This document shows, piece by piece, positions 7,541 through 14,362 of a DNA stretch of 21,576 nucleotides. Source of the DNA: CAZTHL01 sp964613585 (lineage in GTDB: Bacteria; Pseudomonadota; Alphaproteobacteria; DSM-16000; Inquilinaceae); contig CAZTHL010000062.1 of the NCBI GenBank assembly GCA_964613585.1, forward strand, positions 1-21,576. The letters are read 5' to 3'. Position 1 is the first letter of the stretch. The number at the start of each line of letters is the position of its first letter. The notes below the pieces were generated by a model. It saw nothing but the letters and a program-made list of their open reading frames with translations. It had not been told where the DNA came from and did no database searches. Made by a program: the position numbers and the translations under genes.

Positions 7541-8902
7541 ATGGCTGACCGCCGTTCCGAGCCGCCCCGGAGCCTGACCGCCCGGGTACTCGCCGCCTAT
7601 GGCGCGCCGGCGCTGCCGCTGGCGGCGCTGACCCTGCCGGTCTACATCTACCTGCCGACCTTCTACGCCAAGACGCTCGGCCTCGGGCTCGCCACCGTGG
7701 GCGCGGTGCTGCTCGTGGCGCGCATTGTCGACGTGCTGAGCGACCCGGTCATCGGCCAGCTGAGCGACCACGTGCAGACCCGCTTCGGCCGGCGCCGGCC
7801 GTGGATCGTGGCCGGCACGCCGGTGGTAATGGCGTCGATCTGGTTCCTGTTCGTGCCCGACGCCGAGGCCGGCCTCGGCCACCTGCTGCTGTGGAGCGTG
7901 CTGCTCTACGTCGGCTGGACCATGATGATCCTGCCGCTCAGCGCCTGGGGCGCCGAGCTGTCCGACGACTACCACGAGCGCAGCCGCATCACCGCGTTCC
8001 GCGAGGGCTTCGTGCTCGCCGGCACCCTGTTCGCCCTCGGCCTGCCGGCCGCGCTCGGCTTCGGCGACGCCAGCCAGGCGGCCGGCGCCCTCCGGATCCT
8101 GGCGACCGCCGTGGTGGTGCTGCTGCCGCTCGCCGTGCTGGCGCTCCTGGTCATGACCCCGGAGCCGGCGGTCAAGGCCTGGCGCACGGTGCGCCTGCGC
8201 GAGGGGGCGCGGCTCCTGCGCGGCAACCGCCCGTTCCGCCGGCTGATCGCCGCCTACCTGCTGAACGGCATCGCCAACGGCCTGCCGGCCACCCTGTTCC
8301 TGCTGTTCGTCACCCACGTGCTGCAGGAGGAGGCGCAGGCCGGTCTGCTGCTGTTCCTCTACTTCGTCTCCGGCGTCGTCGCGGTGCCGCTGTGGCTCCG
8401 GCTCAGCTACCGCTTCGGCAAGCACAAGGTCTGGTCGGCGGCCATGATCGCCGCCTGCGCCGTGTTCGTCTGGGTGCCGCTGCTCGGCCCCGGCGATTTC
8501 TACTGGTTCGTCGCCGTGTGCGTGCTGACCGGCATCGGCCTCGGCGCCGACCTGGTGCTGCCGCCCTCCATGCAGGCCGACGTGGTCGACCTCGACACCC
8601 TCGAGTCGGGGGCCCAGCGCACCGGCCTGTTCTTCGCCCTGTGGGGCATGGTCACCAAGCTGGCGCTGGCCGTGGCGGTCGGCCTCGCCTTCCCGCTGCT
8701 CGACCTGGCCGGCTTCGACGAGCAGGGCGGCAACGCCGGCTTCGCCCTGTTCGCCCTGGCCGGGCTGTACAGCCTGGCGCCGGTGATCTTCAAGGCCGGC
8801 GCCATCGTATTGATGTGGGAGTATCCAATCACGGCGGGCAAGCAGGCGGAGATCCGGCAGCGTGTCGACACGACCGTCCAGGACCCTTCCGGCCCGGCCT
8901 GA
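7541..8902 (+). CDS. MFS transporter of the GPH (glycoside-pentoside-hexuronide) cation symporter type
   Basis: This is an inner-membrane carrier of 453 residues with about twelve hydrophobic segments. The GPH/MelB-like signature after the second helix is clear: RIVDVLSDPVIGQLSDHVQTRFGRRRPWI. The second half contains further helices and PPSMQADVVDLDTLESGAQRTGLFFALWGMVTKL, also typical of GPH proteins. Classical GPH members import sugars with Na+ or H+, but the location in a lipid-modification operon argues against an ordinary sugar role; related MFS genes occur in similar clusters elsewhere. The substrate is unknown and could be a lipid precursor or product. The ATG at 7541 follows the methyltransferase stop by 35 bases. 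The end overlaps the start of the DUF3833 gene by 41 bases. Confidence 0.9.
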   Translation: MADRRSEPPRSLTARVLAAYGAPALPLAALTLPVYIYLPTFYAKTLGLGLATVGAVLLVARIVDVLSDPVIGQLSDHVQTRFGRRRPWIVAGTPVVMASIWFLFVPDAEAGLGHLLLWSVLLYVGWTMMILPLSAWGAELSDDYHERSRITAFREGFVLAGTLFALGLPAALGFGDASQAAGALRILATAVVVLLPLAVLALLVMTPEPAVKAWRTVRLREGARLLRGNRPFRRLIAAYLLNGIANGLPATLFLLFVTHVLQEEAQAGLLLFLYFVSGVVAVPLWLRLSYRFGKHKVWSAAMIAACAVFVWVPLLGPGDFYWFVAVCVLTGIGLGADLVLPPSMQADVVDLDTLESGAQRTGLFFALWGMVTKLALAVAVGLAFPLLDLAGFDEQGGNAGFALFALAGLYSLAPVIFKAGAIVLMWEYPITAGKQAEIRQRVDTTVQDPSGPA

Positions 8903-9503
8903 GCCGCCGCGGCGGCCATGGTGGATCCTGCTTGTGGCCGCCCTTCTCGCAGGGTGTGGCGGAATGAACGTGGAAGACTTCGCCGGCACGGAGCCGCGCT
9001 TCGTGCTCGAGGACTACTTCAACGGCCAGGTGCGCGCCTGGGGCCTGTTCCAGGACCGCTCGGGCACGGTGCGACGCCAGTTCACCGTCGACATCGACGG
9101 CACCTGGGACGGCGAGCGGCTGGTCCTGGTCGAGGACTTCGTCTACGACGACGGCGAGACCGAGCAGCGCACCTGGCGCATCCGCAAGATCGACGAGCAC
9201 AACTACGAGGGCCGGGCCGAGAACGTGGTCGGCGTGGCCCGCGGCAAGGCCTACGGGCGCGCGCTCAACTGGCAGTACGATTTTGACCTGAAGACCGAGA
9301 GCCGGACCTGGCGGGTCCACTTCGACGACTGGATGCTGCTGCAGGACGACCGGGTCATGATCAACCGTGCCACGGTCAGCAAGTTCGGCTTCCGGATCGG
9401 CGAGGCGATCATCTTCTTCCAGCGCGCCGCCGCGCAGACCGACGCCACGGCCGAGCAGAGCGGCGGCGAGACCGAGCAGGAGACGCTTCGCCAGGCGGGC
9501 TGA
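8862..9503 (+). CDS. DUF3833 family lipoprotein
   Basis: The 213-residue product has a lipoprotein signal: a basic N-terminus with RRP, the hydrophobic segment WWILLVAALLAGC and a lipobox LAGC with the acylated cysteine at residue 32. The mature part matches DUF3833: MNVEDFAGTEPRFVLEDYFNGQVRAWGLFQDRSG, then TVDIDGTWDGERLVLVEDFVYDDGETEQRTWRI and RVHFDDWMLLQDDRVMINRATVSKFGFRIGE. The function is unknown; the beta-rich mature domain may bind a lipid in the periplasm or outer membrane. I used the GTG at 8862, which overlaps the transporter gene by 41 bases, because no later start retains the signal peptide. The C-terminus (TAEQSGGETEQETLRQAG) is low complexity. It is the last gene of the plus-strand operon. 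Confidence 0.9.
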   Translation: MSTRPSRTLPARPEPPRRPWWILLVAALLAGCGGMNVEDFAGTEPRFVLEDYFNGQVRAWGLFQDRSGTVRRQFTVDIDGTWDGERLVLVEDFVYDDGETEQRTWRIRKIDEHNYEGRAENVVGVARGKAYGRALNWQYDFDLKTESRTWRVHFDDWMLLQDDRVMINRATVSKFGFRIGEAIIFFQRAAAQTDATAEQSGGETEQETLRQAG

Positions 9504-9512
9504 GCCTGCTCC

Positions 9513-9592
9513 CCGGCGGCCGATATCCGGCGGCCGATGCCCGGCGGCCGATGCCCGGCCGGCTCCCGGCCGGGTCCCGGCCGGGTCCCGGA
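9513..9592. repeat. Tandem GC repeats downstream of the lipid operon
   Basis: Three tandem 14-bp units of CCGGCGGCCGATGC (9513-9554; the first ends AT instead of GC) run into short repeats of CCCGGCCGGGT that are themselves near-palindromic. The array starts 10 bases after the DUF3833 stop. It may serve as a structured 3' end of the operon transcript. From here to the small lipoprotein gene at 9818 (about 310 bases) no gene is seen. Confidence 0.75.
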
Positions 9593-9727
9593 ACGAGACA
9601 GGCAGGCCGTTCAGCGTCACCCCTCAGCCTCTCCCGGGAGGCGAGGGTCTGATGGGAGGCGAGGATCTGACGGTGTCACCCTACCGTGATCGGCACCGCC
9701 CCTGCCATCCTGACATCGTTACCCGCT

Positions 9728-9790
9728 GGAAAACGGACGTGACCTGCGTTTTCCGCCGTCTCGGCTACTCTTCGGGGCGTGCCGAGACGG
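9728..9790. promoter_or_regulatory. Two consecutive perfect inverted repeats upstream of the small lipoprotein gene
   Basis: First hairpin: GGAAAACG (9728-9735) and CGTTTTCC (9747-9754), 11-base loop. Second hairpin: CCGTCTCGGC (9756-9765) and GCCGAGACGG (9781-9790), 15-base loop. The two are one base apart, and the second ends 27 bases before the lipoprotein ATG. They could be protein-binding operators, a structured 5' leader or a terminator for the upstream operon. No T-run follows either stem. Confidence 0.6.
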
Positions 9791-9817
9791 CATCAGGGAC
9801 AACGGGGAGCGCGTCAC

Positions 9818-9958
9818 ATGGGGCGGATCAGGATCGTGCTGGTGTTCTCGACGCTGGTGCTTGCAGCGGCCTGCCAGTCGACGGGCGGCACCACCAGCGA
9901 CTTCTGTGCCGGCAGCACCGGCGGCCAGTCCAAGGTCTATCAGGGTTTGTGCGGCTGA
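9818..9958 (+). CDS. Small putative lipoprotein (46 aa)
   Basis: The ATG at 9818 has a ribosome site GGGGAG about 9 bases upstream. The product begins MGRIRIVLVFSTLVLAAAC, a complete lipoprotein signal with lipobox LAAAC. The short mature part (QSTGGTTSDFCAGSTGGQSKVYQGLCG) contains two further cysteines that could form a disulfide. No family is recognised. It is too short for many gene finders. The intact lipobox, ribosome site and the paired hairpins upstream make it credible. It lies convergent to the SDR gene and downstream of the DUF3833 lipoprotein. Confidence 0.65.
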   Translation: MGRIRIVLVFSTLVLAAACQSTGGTTSDFCAGSTGGQSKVYQGLCG

Positions 9959-9990
9959 ACGCCCGCTCCCGCCGACGCCGCCGGCGACCG

Positions 9991-10006
9991 CCGGGCTACA
10001 GCCCGG
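9991..10006. terminator. Possible bidirectional hairpin between convergent genes
   Basis: CCGGGC (9991-9996) pairs with GCCCGG (10001-10006) around loop TACA. It overlaps the stop codon of the minus-strand SDR and lies about 33 bases after the small lipoprotein stop. There is no U-tract, so termination activity is uncertain. Confidence 0.3.
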
Positions 10007-10781
10007 TGGTCTTGCGCACCGCCGGGAAGTAGAGGCTGTTGGGCAGGTTGCGCAGCCGCTTCATGATGAAGGCGAACGGCTTCGGAAAGGCGATCTCGAA
10101 GCTGTCCCGCCTCAGCCCGGCGACGATCTCGTCGGCCGCCTGATCCGCCGGGATCAGGAACGGCATCTTGAAATCGTTCTGGTCGGTCGCCGGCGTCTTG
10201 ACGAAGCCGGGGTTGATCACCTGCACCTTCAGGCCGAGCCGGTCGAAGTCGAACTTCAGCGTCTCGCACAGGCTGATCAGGGCCGCCTTGGTCGCGCTGT
10301 AGGAGAGCGCCCGCGGCAGCCCGCGGTAGCCGGCCACCGACGCCACCACCGCCAGATGGCCGCGCTTGCGCTCGACCCAGTGCGGCCGCAGCGCCTCCAG
10401 GCACTGCACCGTGCCCATGACGTTGAGGTCGACCGTCTTGCGCACCGCGTCGAGATCGAAATCCTCGAAGGTGTCGGGCGTGTAGGCGCCGGCGTTCAGC
10501 ACGGCGAGCGCAATCGGCCGCTCCGCCGTGATCGCCGCCACGATGGTCCGCACCTGCTCAAGGTCGGTCACGTCGCAGGCATGGACCAGCACGGTCCCGC
10601 CGGTCTTTGCCGCCGTCTCGGCGAGCCGCTCCAGCGCCTCGCGCCGCCGGGCACTGGCCGCCACCGTCCAGCCGTCGCGCGCCAGGCGCAGCGCCAGGGC
10701 ATGCCCGATGCCCGAACTCGCTCCCGTGACCCAGGCGACACCGTCGCGCGGGCCCACCGCCGCGGGCTTGGCCGCCGCCAT
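9996..10781 (-). CDS. Short-chain dehydrogenase/reductase (classical SDR)
   Basis: The 261-residue product is an NAD(P)-dependent oxidoreductase with a Rossmann fold. Visible are TGASSGIG (residues 19-26), the NAG motif (residues 96-98), and the catalytic Ser148, Tyr161 and Lys165 in ASVAGYRGLPRALSYSATK. Basic residues after the second strand (SARRRE) suggest NADP(H) preference. The C-terminal part (FKMPFLIPADQAADEIVAGL, then FPKPFAFIMKRLRNLPNSLYF) matches SDRs commonly encoded with the COG2907/DUF1365/methyltransferase set. It starts 3 bases after the stop of the photolyase gene, so it is the last gene of the minus-strand operon. A lipid or aldehyde substrate is likely but not shown. Confidence 0.92.
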   Translation of the reverse strand: MAAAKPAAVGPRDGVAWVTGASSGIGHALALRLARDGWTVAASARRREALERLAETAAKTGGTVLVHACDVTDLEQVRTIVAAITAERPIALAVLNAGAYTPDTFEDFDLDAVRKTVDLNVMGTVQCLEALRPHWVERKRGHLAVVASVAGYRGLPRALSYSATKAALISLCETLKFDFDRLGLKVQVINPGFVKTPATDQNDFKMPFLIPADQAADEIVAGLRRDSFEIAFPKPFAFIMKRLRNLPNSLYFPAVRKTTGL

Positions 10782-10784
10782 GGC

Positions 10785-12374
10785 CTAGGCCTCCGCCGGC
10801 GCGGGCGCCGCCGCGGGCGCCGCCCCGGCGTGCCCGCCGTAGACCTCGCCCAGGAAGCGCCGGGTGTCCTCGCCGATCGCCCGCCGCTTGTCGGGCTTCA
10901 TCCGGTCGAGGGTGCCGTACACCGCCGAGATGCGCGGGTTGTGCCGCAGCGTCGCCTCGTTCTCCATCAGGAAGTTCCAATACAAATAGTTGAACGGACA
11001 GGCCTTCGGGCCGGTCTTCTTCTTGACGTCGTAGGCGCAGTGCCCGCAGTAGTTCGACATCTTGTTGATGTAGTTGCCGCTGGCGGCGTAGGGCTTGGTC
11101 GCCAGCAGGCCGCCGTCGGCGAACAGCGCCATGCCGTGGGTGTTGGGCAGCTCGACCCACTCGTACGCGTCGGCGTAGACGATCAGGTACCACTCGCACA
11201 CCGCCTTGGGCTCGACCCCCAGGAGCAGCGCGAAGGTGCCGGTCACCATCAGCCGCTGGATGTGATGCGCGTAGGCCTCGCGCCGGGTCTGGCCGATCGC
11301 CTGGGCCAGGCAGTTCATCGCCGTCTCGCCGGTCCAGTAGAGCTCCGGCAGCGGCCGCCGCGCCTCGAGGAAGTTGGTCTCGGCATAGCCCGGCATCTCG
11401 CGCCAGTAGACCCCGCGCACATACTCGCGCCAGCCGAGGATCTGCCGGATGTAGCCCTCGACCGCGTTGAGCGGCGCGTGGCCCTCGTCATGGGCCCGCT
11501 CGGCCCGACGGATCATGGCCAGCGGATCGAGCAGCCCGCAATTGAGGTACAGGCCGAGCACGCTGTGCCAGAGGTGCGGCTCGTCCTGCACCATGGCGTC
11601 CTGGTAGTCGCCGAAGCGGGGCAGCGCGTGCTCGATGAAATGCTCGAAGGCCCGCTCGGCCTCGCCCGCCGTCACCGCGAAGCCGAACGGCTCGAGCTCG
11701 CCGAAATGCCGGCCGACGAAGCGCTCGCGCACCAGATCGAGCACCTCGCGGGTGATCGCGTCCGGCTCGACGGTGAGCGGCGCCGGCGGCGCGACCGTGC
11801 CCGGCGGGCCCTTGCGGTTCTCCCGGTCGAGGTTCCAGCGCCCGCCCACCGGCCCGCCGCCGTCGGCCATGAGCACGCCGTGGCGCTCGCGCATGCCCCG
11901 GTAGAAGCTCTCCATGACCAGCCGCCGCTGGCCGTCGGCCCAGGCGGCGAACTCCGAGCGGCTGCACAGGAAACGGTCGTCCTCGCGGATCTCCACCGGC
12001 ACGCCGCAGCGCCGCCGCCAGCCCTGCATGTCCCGCTCGAGCCGGTGCTCGCCGGGCTCGACCACGACCACGCGCTCGGGCCGATGCCGCTCGACCGCGC
12101 GCTCGAGCTCGGCGGCGAGCGAGCCGCGGTTGTCCGGGTCGTCGAGCCGGACATAGTCGACCGTCACCCCGTCGGCGCGCAGCGCCTCGGCGAAGTGGCG
12201 CATGGCCGAGAACAGGAAGGCGATCTTCTTGACGTGGTGGCGCACATAGGTCGCCTCGCCCATCACCTCGGCCATGAGCACCACGTCGCGCCCGCGCTCG
12301 AGGTCGCGCAGGCTGGCCAGCCGACCGGCGCTCAGCTGGTCGCCGAGCACCAGGCGCAGGGTGCCGCCGGCCAC
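10785..12374 (-). CDS. Fe-S bacterial cryptochrome/photolyase-related protein (DPRP, PhrB-like)
   Basis: The 529-residue product belongs to the photolyase-related family (COG3046) that includes Agrobacterium PhrB, a (6-4) photolyase with FAD, a lumazine antenna and a 4Fe-4S cluster. The N-terminus LRLVLGDQLS is diagnostic, followed by ATYVRHHVKKIAFLFSAMRHFA. The C-terminal half has RQILGWREYVRGVYW, YAHHIQRLMVTGTFALL and KPYAASGNYINKMSNYCGHC. Cysteines 355, 443, 446 and 459 have the same spacing (88, 3, 13) that I recall for the PhrB cluster ligands, so an Fe-S cluster is expected. The start is GTG at 12374, 4 bases after the DUF6134 stop. Pro/Ala-rich residues end the protein. It likely repairs (6-4) photoproducts or acts as a light sensor for the lipid locus; the sequence does not decide between these. 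Confidence 0.93.
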   Translation of the reverse strand: MAGGTLRLVLGDQLSAGRLASLRDLERGRDVVLMAEVMGEATYVRHHVKKIAFLFSAMRHFAEALRADGVTVDYVRLDDPDNRGSLAAELERAVERHRPERVVVVEPGEHRLERDMQGWRRRCGVPVEIREDDRFLCSRSEFAAWADGQRRLVMESFYRGMRERHGVLMADGGGPVGGRWNLDRENRKGPPGTVAPPAPLTVEPDAITREVLDLVRERFVGRHFGELEPFGFAVTAGEAERAFEHFIEHALPRFGDYQDAMVQDEPHLWHSVLGLYLNCGLLDPLAMIRRAERAHDEGHAPLNAVEGYIRQILGWREYVRGVYWREMPGYAETNFLEARRPLPELYWTGETAMNCLAQAIGQTRREAYAHHIQRLMVTGTFALLLGVEPKAVCEWYLIVYADAYEWVELPNTHGMALFADGGLLATKPYAASGNYINKMSNYCGHCAYDVKKKTGPKACPFNYLYWNFLMENEATLRHNPRISAVYGTLDRMKPDKRRAIGEDTRRFLGEVYGGHAGAAPAAAPAPAEA

Positions 12375-12378
12375 CGGC

Positions 12379-13173
12379 TCAACCCTGGCCGGCGGCGGTG
12401 GCGGGCAGCATGGTGCGCACGTAGGAGATGTCGTTGCCGCGCGCGCGAAACGCCAGCTTGACCCACTGCTCGCCGGGCCCGTACCAGATCTGCACCCGCC
12501 GGTTGCCGGAGCTGAGCAGGTAGCGGTCGGCGTCGACCGGCCCCTCGTCGGTCGCCACCCGCTCCGAGCCGGTGCGCTCGATGCCGACGTCGATCAGCGT
12601 GCCCTTGAGGGTGTCGAGCAGCTGCGACTGCCGCACCATGGCCTTGTTCCAGTAGCTGGTCGGCACGATCCCGGGCGGCGCCGTGAAGCCGCCGTTGGTG
12701 CCGGTCACCCGGAAGCCGTCCGCGACCGCCTCGCCGGTGAACTCGTTGACCGTGCCGTCGTCGTCGGTGCGCGCCTTGATGAAGACGAGCCGCCCGTCCT
12801 GCCACTCCTCGTGGTTGCGGTGCTCATAGGAGAAGGCGGTGACGAAGGCGACCTTGACCCGGTAGTCGATGGCGATGTCGACCGCGAGCCGGTCCTCGCC
12901 CGGGGTGAAGGTGACCTTGTGCGTGCCGAACAACTCGCCGTTGCGGTAGGCGTCGAAGACGATGTCGCCGTCCTCGGGCAGGGCGTAGGCCATGTCGTCG
13001 TCTCCGTGCGCCGGTGCCAGGGAGCCGGCGAGACCCGCCGCGGCCAGGCCGAGCCCGAAGCCGCGCCGCCCCAGCCGGAGGCGCCGTGCGCCGGGCGCCG
13101 CCGGCGCCGATCGCCCCGTCGCCGCTCGCCCCGCCGCCGCCGACGGCCACCGTGAGAGGATCCTGTCGTCCAT
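12379..13173 (-). CDS. DUF6134 family protein with Tat-type signal peptide
   Basis: The 264-residue product has a long basic, Ala-rich n-region, a twin arginine at residues 36-37 (GRRGFGLGLAAAGLAG) and a probable cleavage near AHG57. It is therefore probably folded in the cytoplasm and exported to the periplasm, perhaps with a cofactor. The mature part begins DDDMAYALPEDGDIVFDAYRNGELFGTHKVTF and continues DYRVKVAFVTAFSYEHRNHEEWQDGRLVFIKARTDDDG, matching the DUF6134 family, whose function is unknown. The C-terminal VQIWYGPGEQWVKLAFRARG suggests a beta-barrel that could bind a hydrophobic ligand (inference). It sits immediately upstream of the photolyase gene and 36 bases downstream of an SDR, in one operon. 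Confidence 0.85.
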   Translation of the reverse strand: MDDRILSRWPSAAAGRAATGRSAPAAPGARRLRLGRRGFGLGLAAAGLAGSLAPAHGDDDMAYALPEDGDIVFDAYRNGELFGTHKVTFTPGEDRLAVDIAIDYRVKVAFVTAFSYEHRNHEEWQDGRLVFIKARTDDDGTVNEFTGEAVADGFRVTGTNGGFTAPPGIVPTSYWNKAMVRQSQLLDTLKGTLIDVGIERTGSERVATDEGPVDADRYLLSSGNRRVQIWYGPGEQWVKLAFRARGNDISYVRTMLPATAAGQG

Positions 13174-13209
13174 CGTGCTCCCCTGCGTCCGTCCATCCTT
13201 CGGGCCGGA

Positions 13210-13938
13210 TCAGCCCTTGGTGCGCAGGCGGCTGCGGCCGCCGTCCACGTGCAGCACCTGGCCGGTCACCCAGGCGCTCTCCTCCCCGAGCAGATAGGCC
13301 GCCGCCGCCGCCATGTCCTGCGCCTCACCCAATCGTGGCAGGGCGTGCAGGCCGGCGACGCTGCGGGTCATCGTCTCGCTGCGGGTCAGCTGGGCGGCGA
13401 GCGGCGTGCGGGTCAGGCTCGGCGCCACCGCGTTGACCCGCACGGTGGGCGCCAGCTCGGCGGCGAGCGAGCGCATCAGCCCCTCGACCGCGCCCTTGGC
13501 CGCGGCGATGATCGAATGGTTGGGGAAGCCCTGGCTCACCGCGACCGTGGAGAACAGCACCACCGAGCCGCCGGCCCGGTCGAGCGCCGGCGCGGCCGCC
13601 TTGACCGCCAGCGCGGCGCCCACGCAGTTGAGCATGAAGGACTGCAGAAAGTCCTCCGCCGTCGCCTGCTTCAGCGGCTTCAGGTCGATGCTGCCGACGC
13701 AGTAGGCGAGGCCGGCCAGCCCGTCGCCGGCGTCGGCCCGCTCCAGCGCCGCCTCGATCGAGGCCGGGTCGAGCACGTCGCACACGCCGTGGCCGGCGCC
13801 GAGCTCGCGGCCCAGCGCGGCCATGGTCTCCTCGCGCCGACCGACCAGGACCAGCTCGCGGCTCGCCGCCGCCAGCCGGCGGGCCAGCGCCTCGCCGATG
13901 CCGCCATGGGCGCCGAAGATCACCGTGGGGGCTGCCAT
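13210..13938 (-). CDS. Atypical SDR family protein lacking the catalytic tyrosine
   Basis: The Rossmann fold is intact, with GAHGGIG (residues 9-15), VGRRE after the second strand and C-terminal HVDGGRS. The catalytic region reads LFSTVAVSQGFPNHSIIAAAKGAVEGLMRSLAAEL: Ser130 and Lys148 are present, but the Tyr of the YxxxK motif is Ile144. Loss of the tyrosine argues that this is not a classical dehydrogenase; a subgroup of SDRs with an IAAAK motif exists. The frame opens at 13956, but ATG 13938 has the ribosome site GGAGGA directly upstream and starts with the Rossmann strand, so I use it. It is the first gene of the minus-strand operon, with DUF6134 36 bases downstream. Confidence 0.9.
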   Translation of the reverse strand: MAAPTVIFGAHGGIGEALARRLAAASRELVLVGRREETMAALGRELGAGHGVCDVLDPASIEAALERADAGDGLAGLAYCVGSIDLKPLKQATAEDFLQSFMLNCVGAALAVKAAAPALDRAGGSVVLFSTVAVSQGFPNHSIIAAAKGAVEGLMRSLAAELAPTVRVNAVAPSLTRTPLAAQLTRSETMTRSVAGLHALPRLGEAQDMAAAAAYLLGEESAWVTGQVLHVDGGRSRLRTKG

Positions 13939-14362
13939 CGTTCCTCCGCCTCGCACCTGTCATGAGTACGTCCGGGCGCGTCCCGTGGATGACCGTCCCG
14001 GCGAGGACTGTCCCGGCGAGGACCGCCCCGGCGAGGACCGTCCCGGCGAGGACCGTCCCGGACGAATCGCCCCGGCTGCGCCGCCCCCCGGACGCCGCGG
14101 GGACGGCCGGGCGGGTGCGCCTCAGACACCGGGGACGACGCTCCGGTTCCGGCCGCGCGCCCGATCGAGCGACCAACCCTAGCGGCCGGCCGGCCGGCGG
14201 ACAGGGGGATGCGGCGTAGCGTCAGGGCATGCCAACTTAATCACGGCGCCATGTTGGTGAAACAAAAGCGTCATGATCCCCGGGTACGGTGCCGATGGTT
14301 GCCAGCCGTGCATAACCCATTGCGCGGCCAAGGAAATGCAAGGGACGGGGAGCGGTTTGACA
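13939..14362. other. Divergent intergenic region between the SDR operon and phoX
   Basis: About 420 bases lie between divergent genes. The part near the SDR is filled by a 15-bp minisatellite. The part near phoX (14232-14340) is AT-richer, contains the inverted pair CCAAC/GTTGG (14232-14256) and a GTGAAAC-AAAA-GCGTCAT element that weakly resembles a PhoB box. No gene is supported. Confidence 0.5.
13991..14065. repeat. 15-bp minisatellite, five copies
   Basis: Five adjacent 15-bp units based on GACCGTCCCGGCGAG start at 13991, 14006, 14021, 14036 and 14051, with one or two substitutions each; the last unit is degenerate at its end. The period is a multiple of 3, so several frames stay open through it (DRPGE repeats on the plus strand, GTVLA repeats on the minus strand). 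No ribosome site or conserved context supports translation. Confidence 0.9.

Noticed and set aside
9861..12461. Plus-strand frame of 866 codons
   Set aside because: Shadow of the minus-strand SDR and photolyase genes, both of which carry clear family motifs; the plus translation has none.
13991..14065. Pentapeptide-repeat protein suggested by DRPGE/GTVLA repeats
   Set aside because: The repeats come from a 15-bp minisatellite; there is no start, ribosome site or flanking protein sequence.
14250..14275. Pho box upstream of phoX
   Set aside because: Only one half-site (GCGTCAT) is near consensus and the paired half is poor; noted in the region entry but not called.
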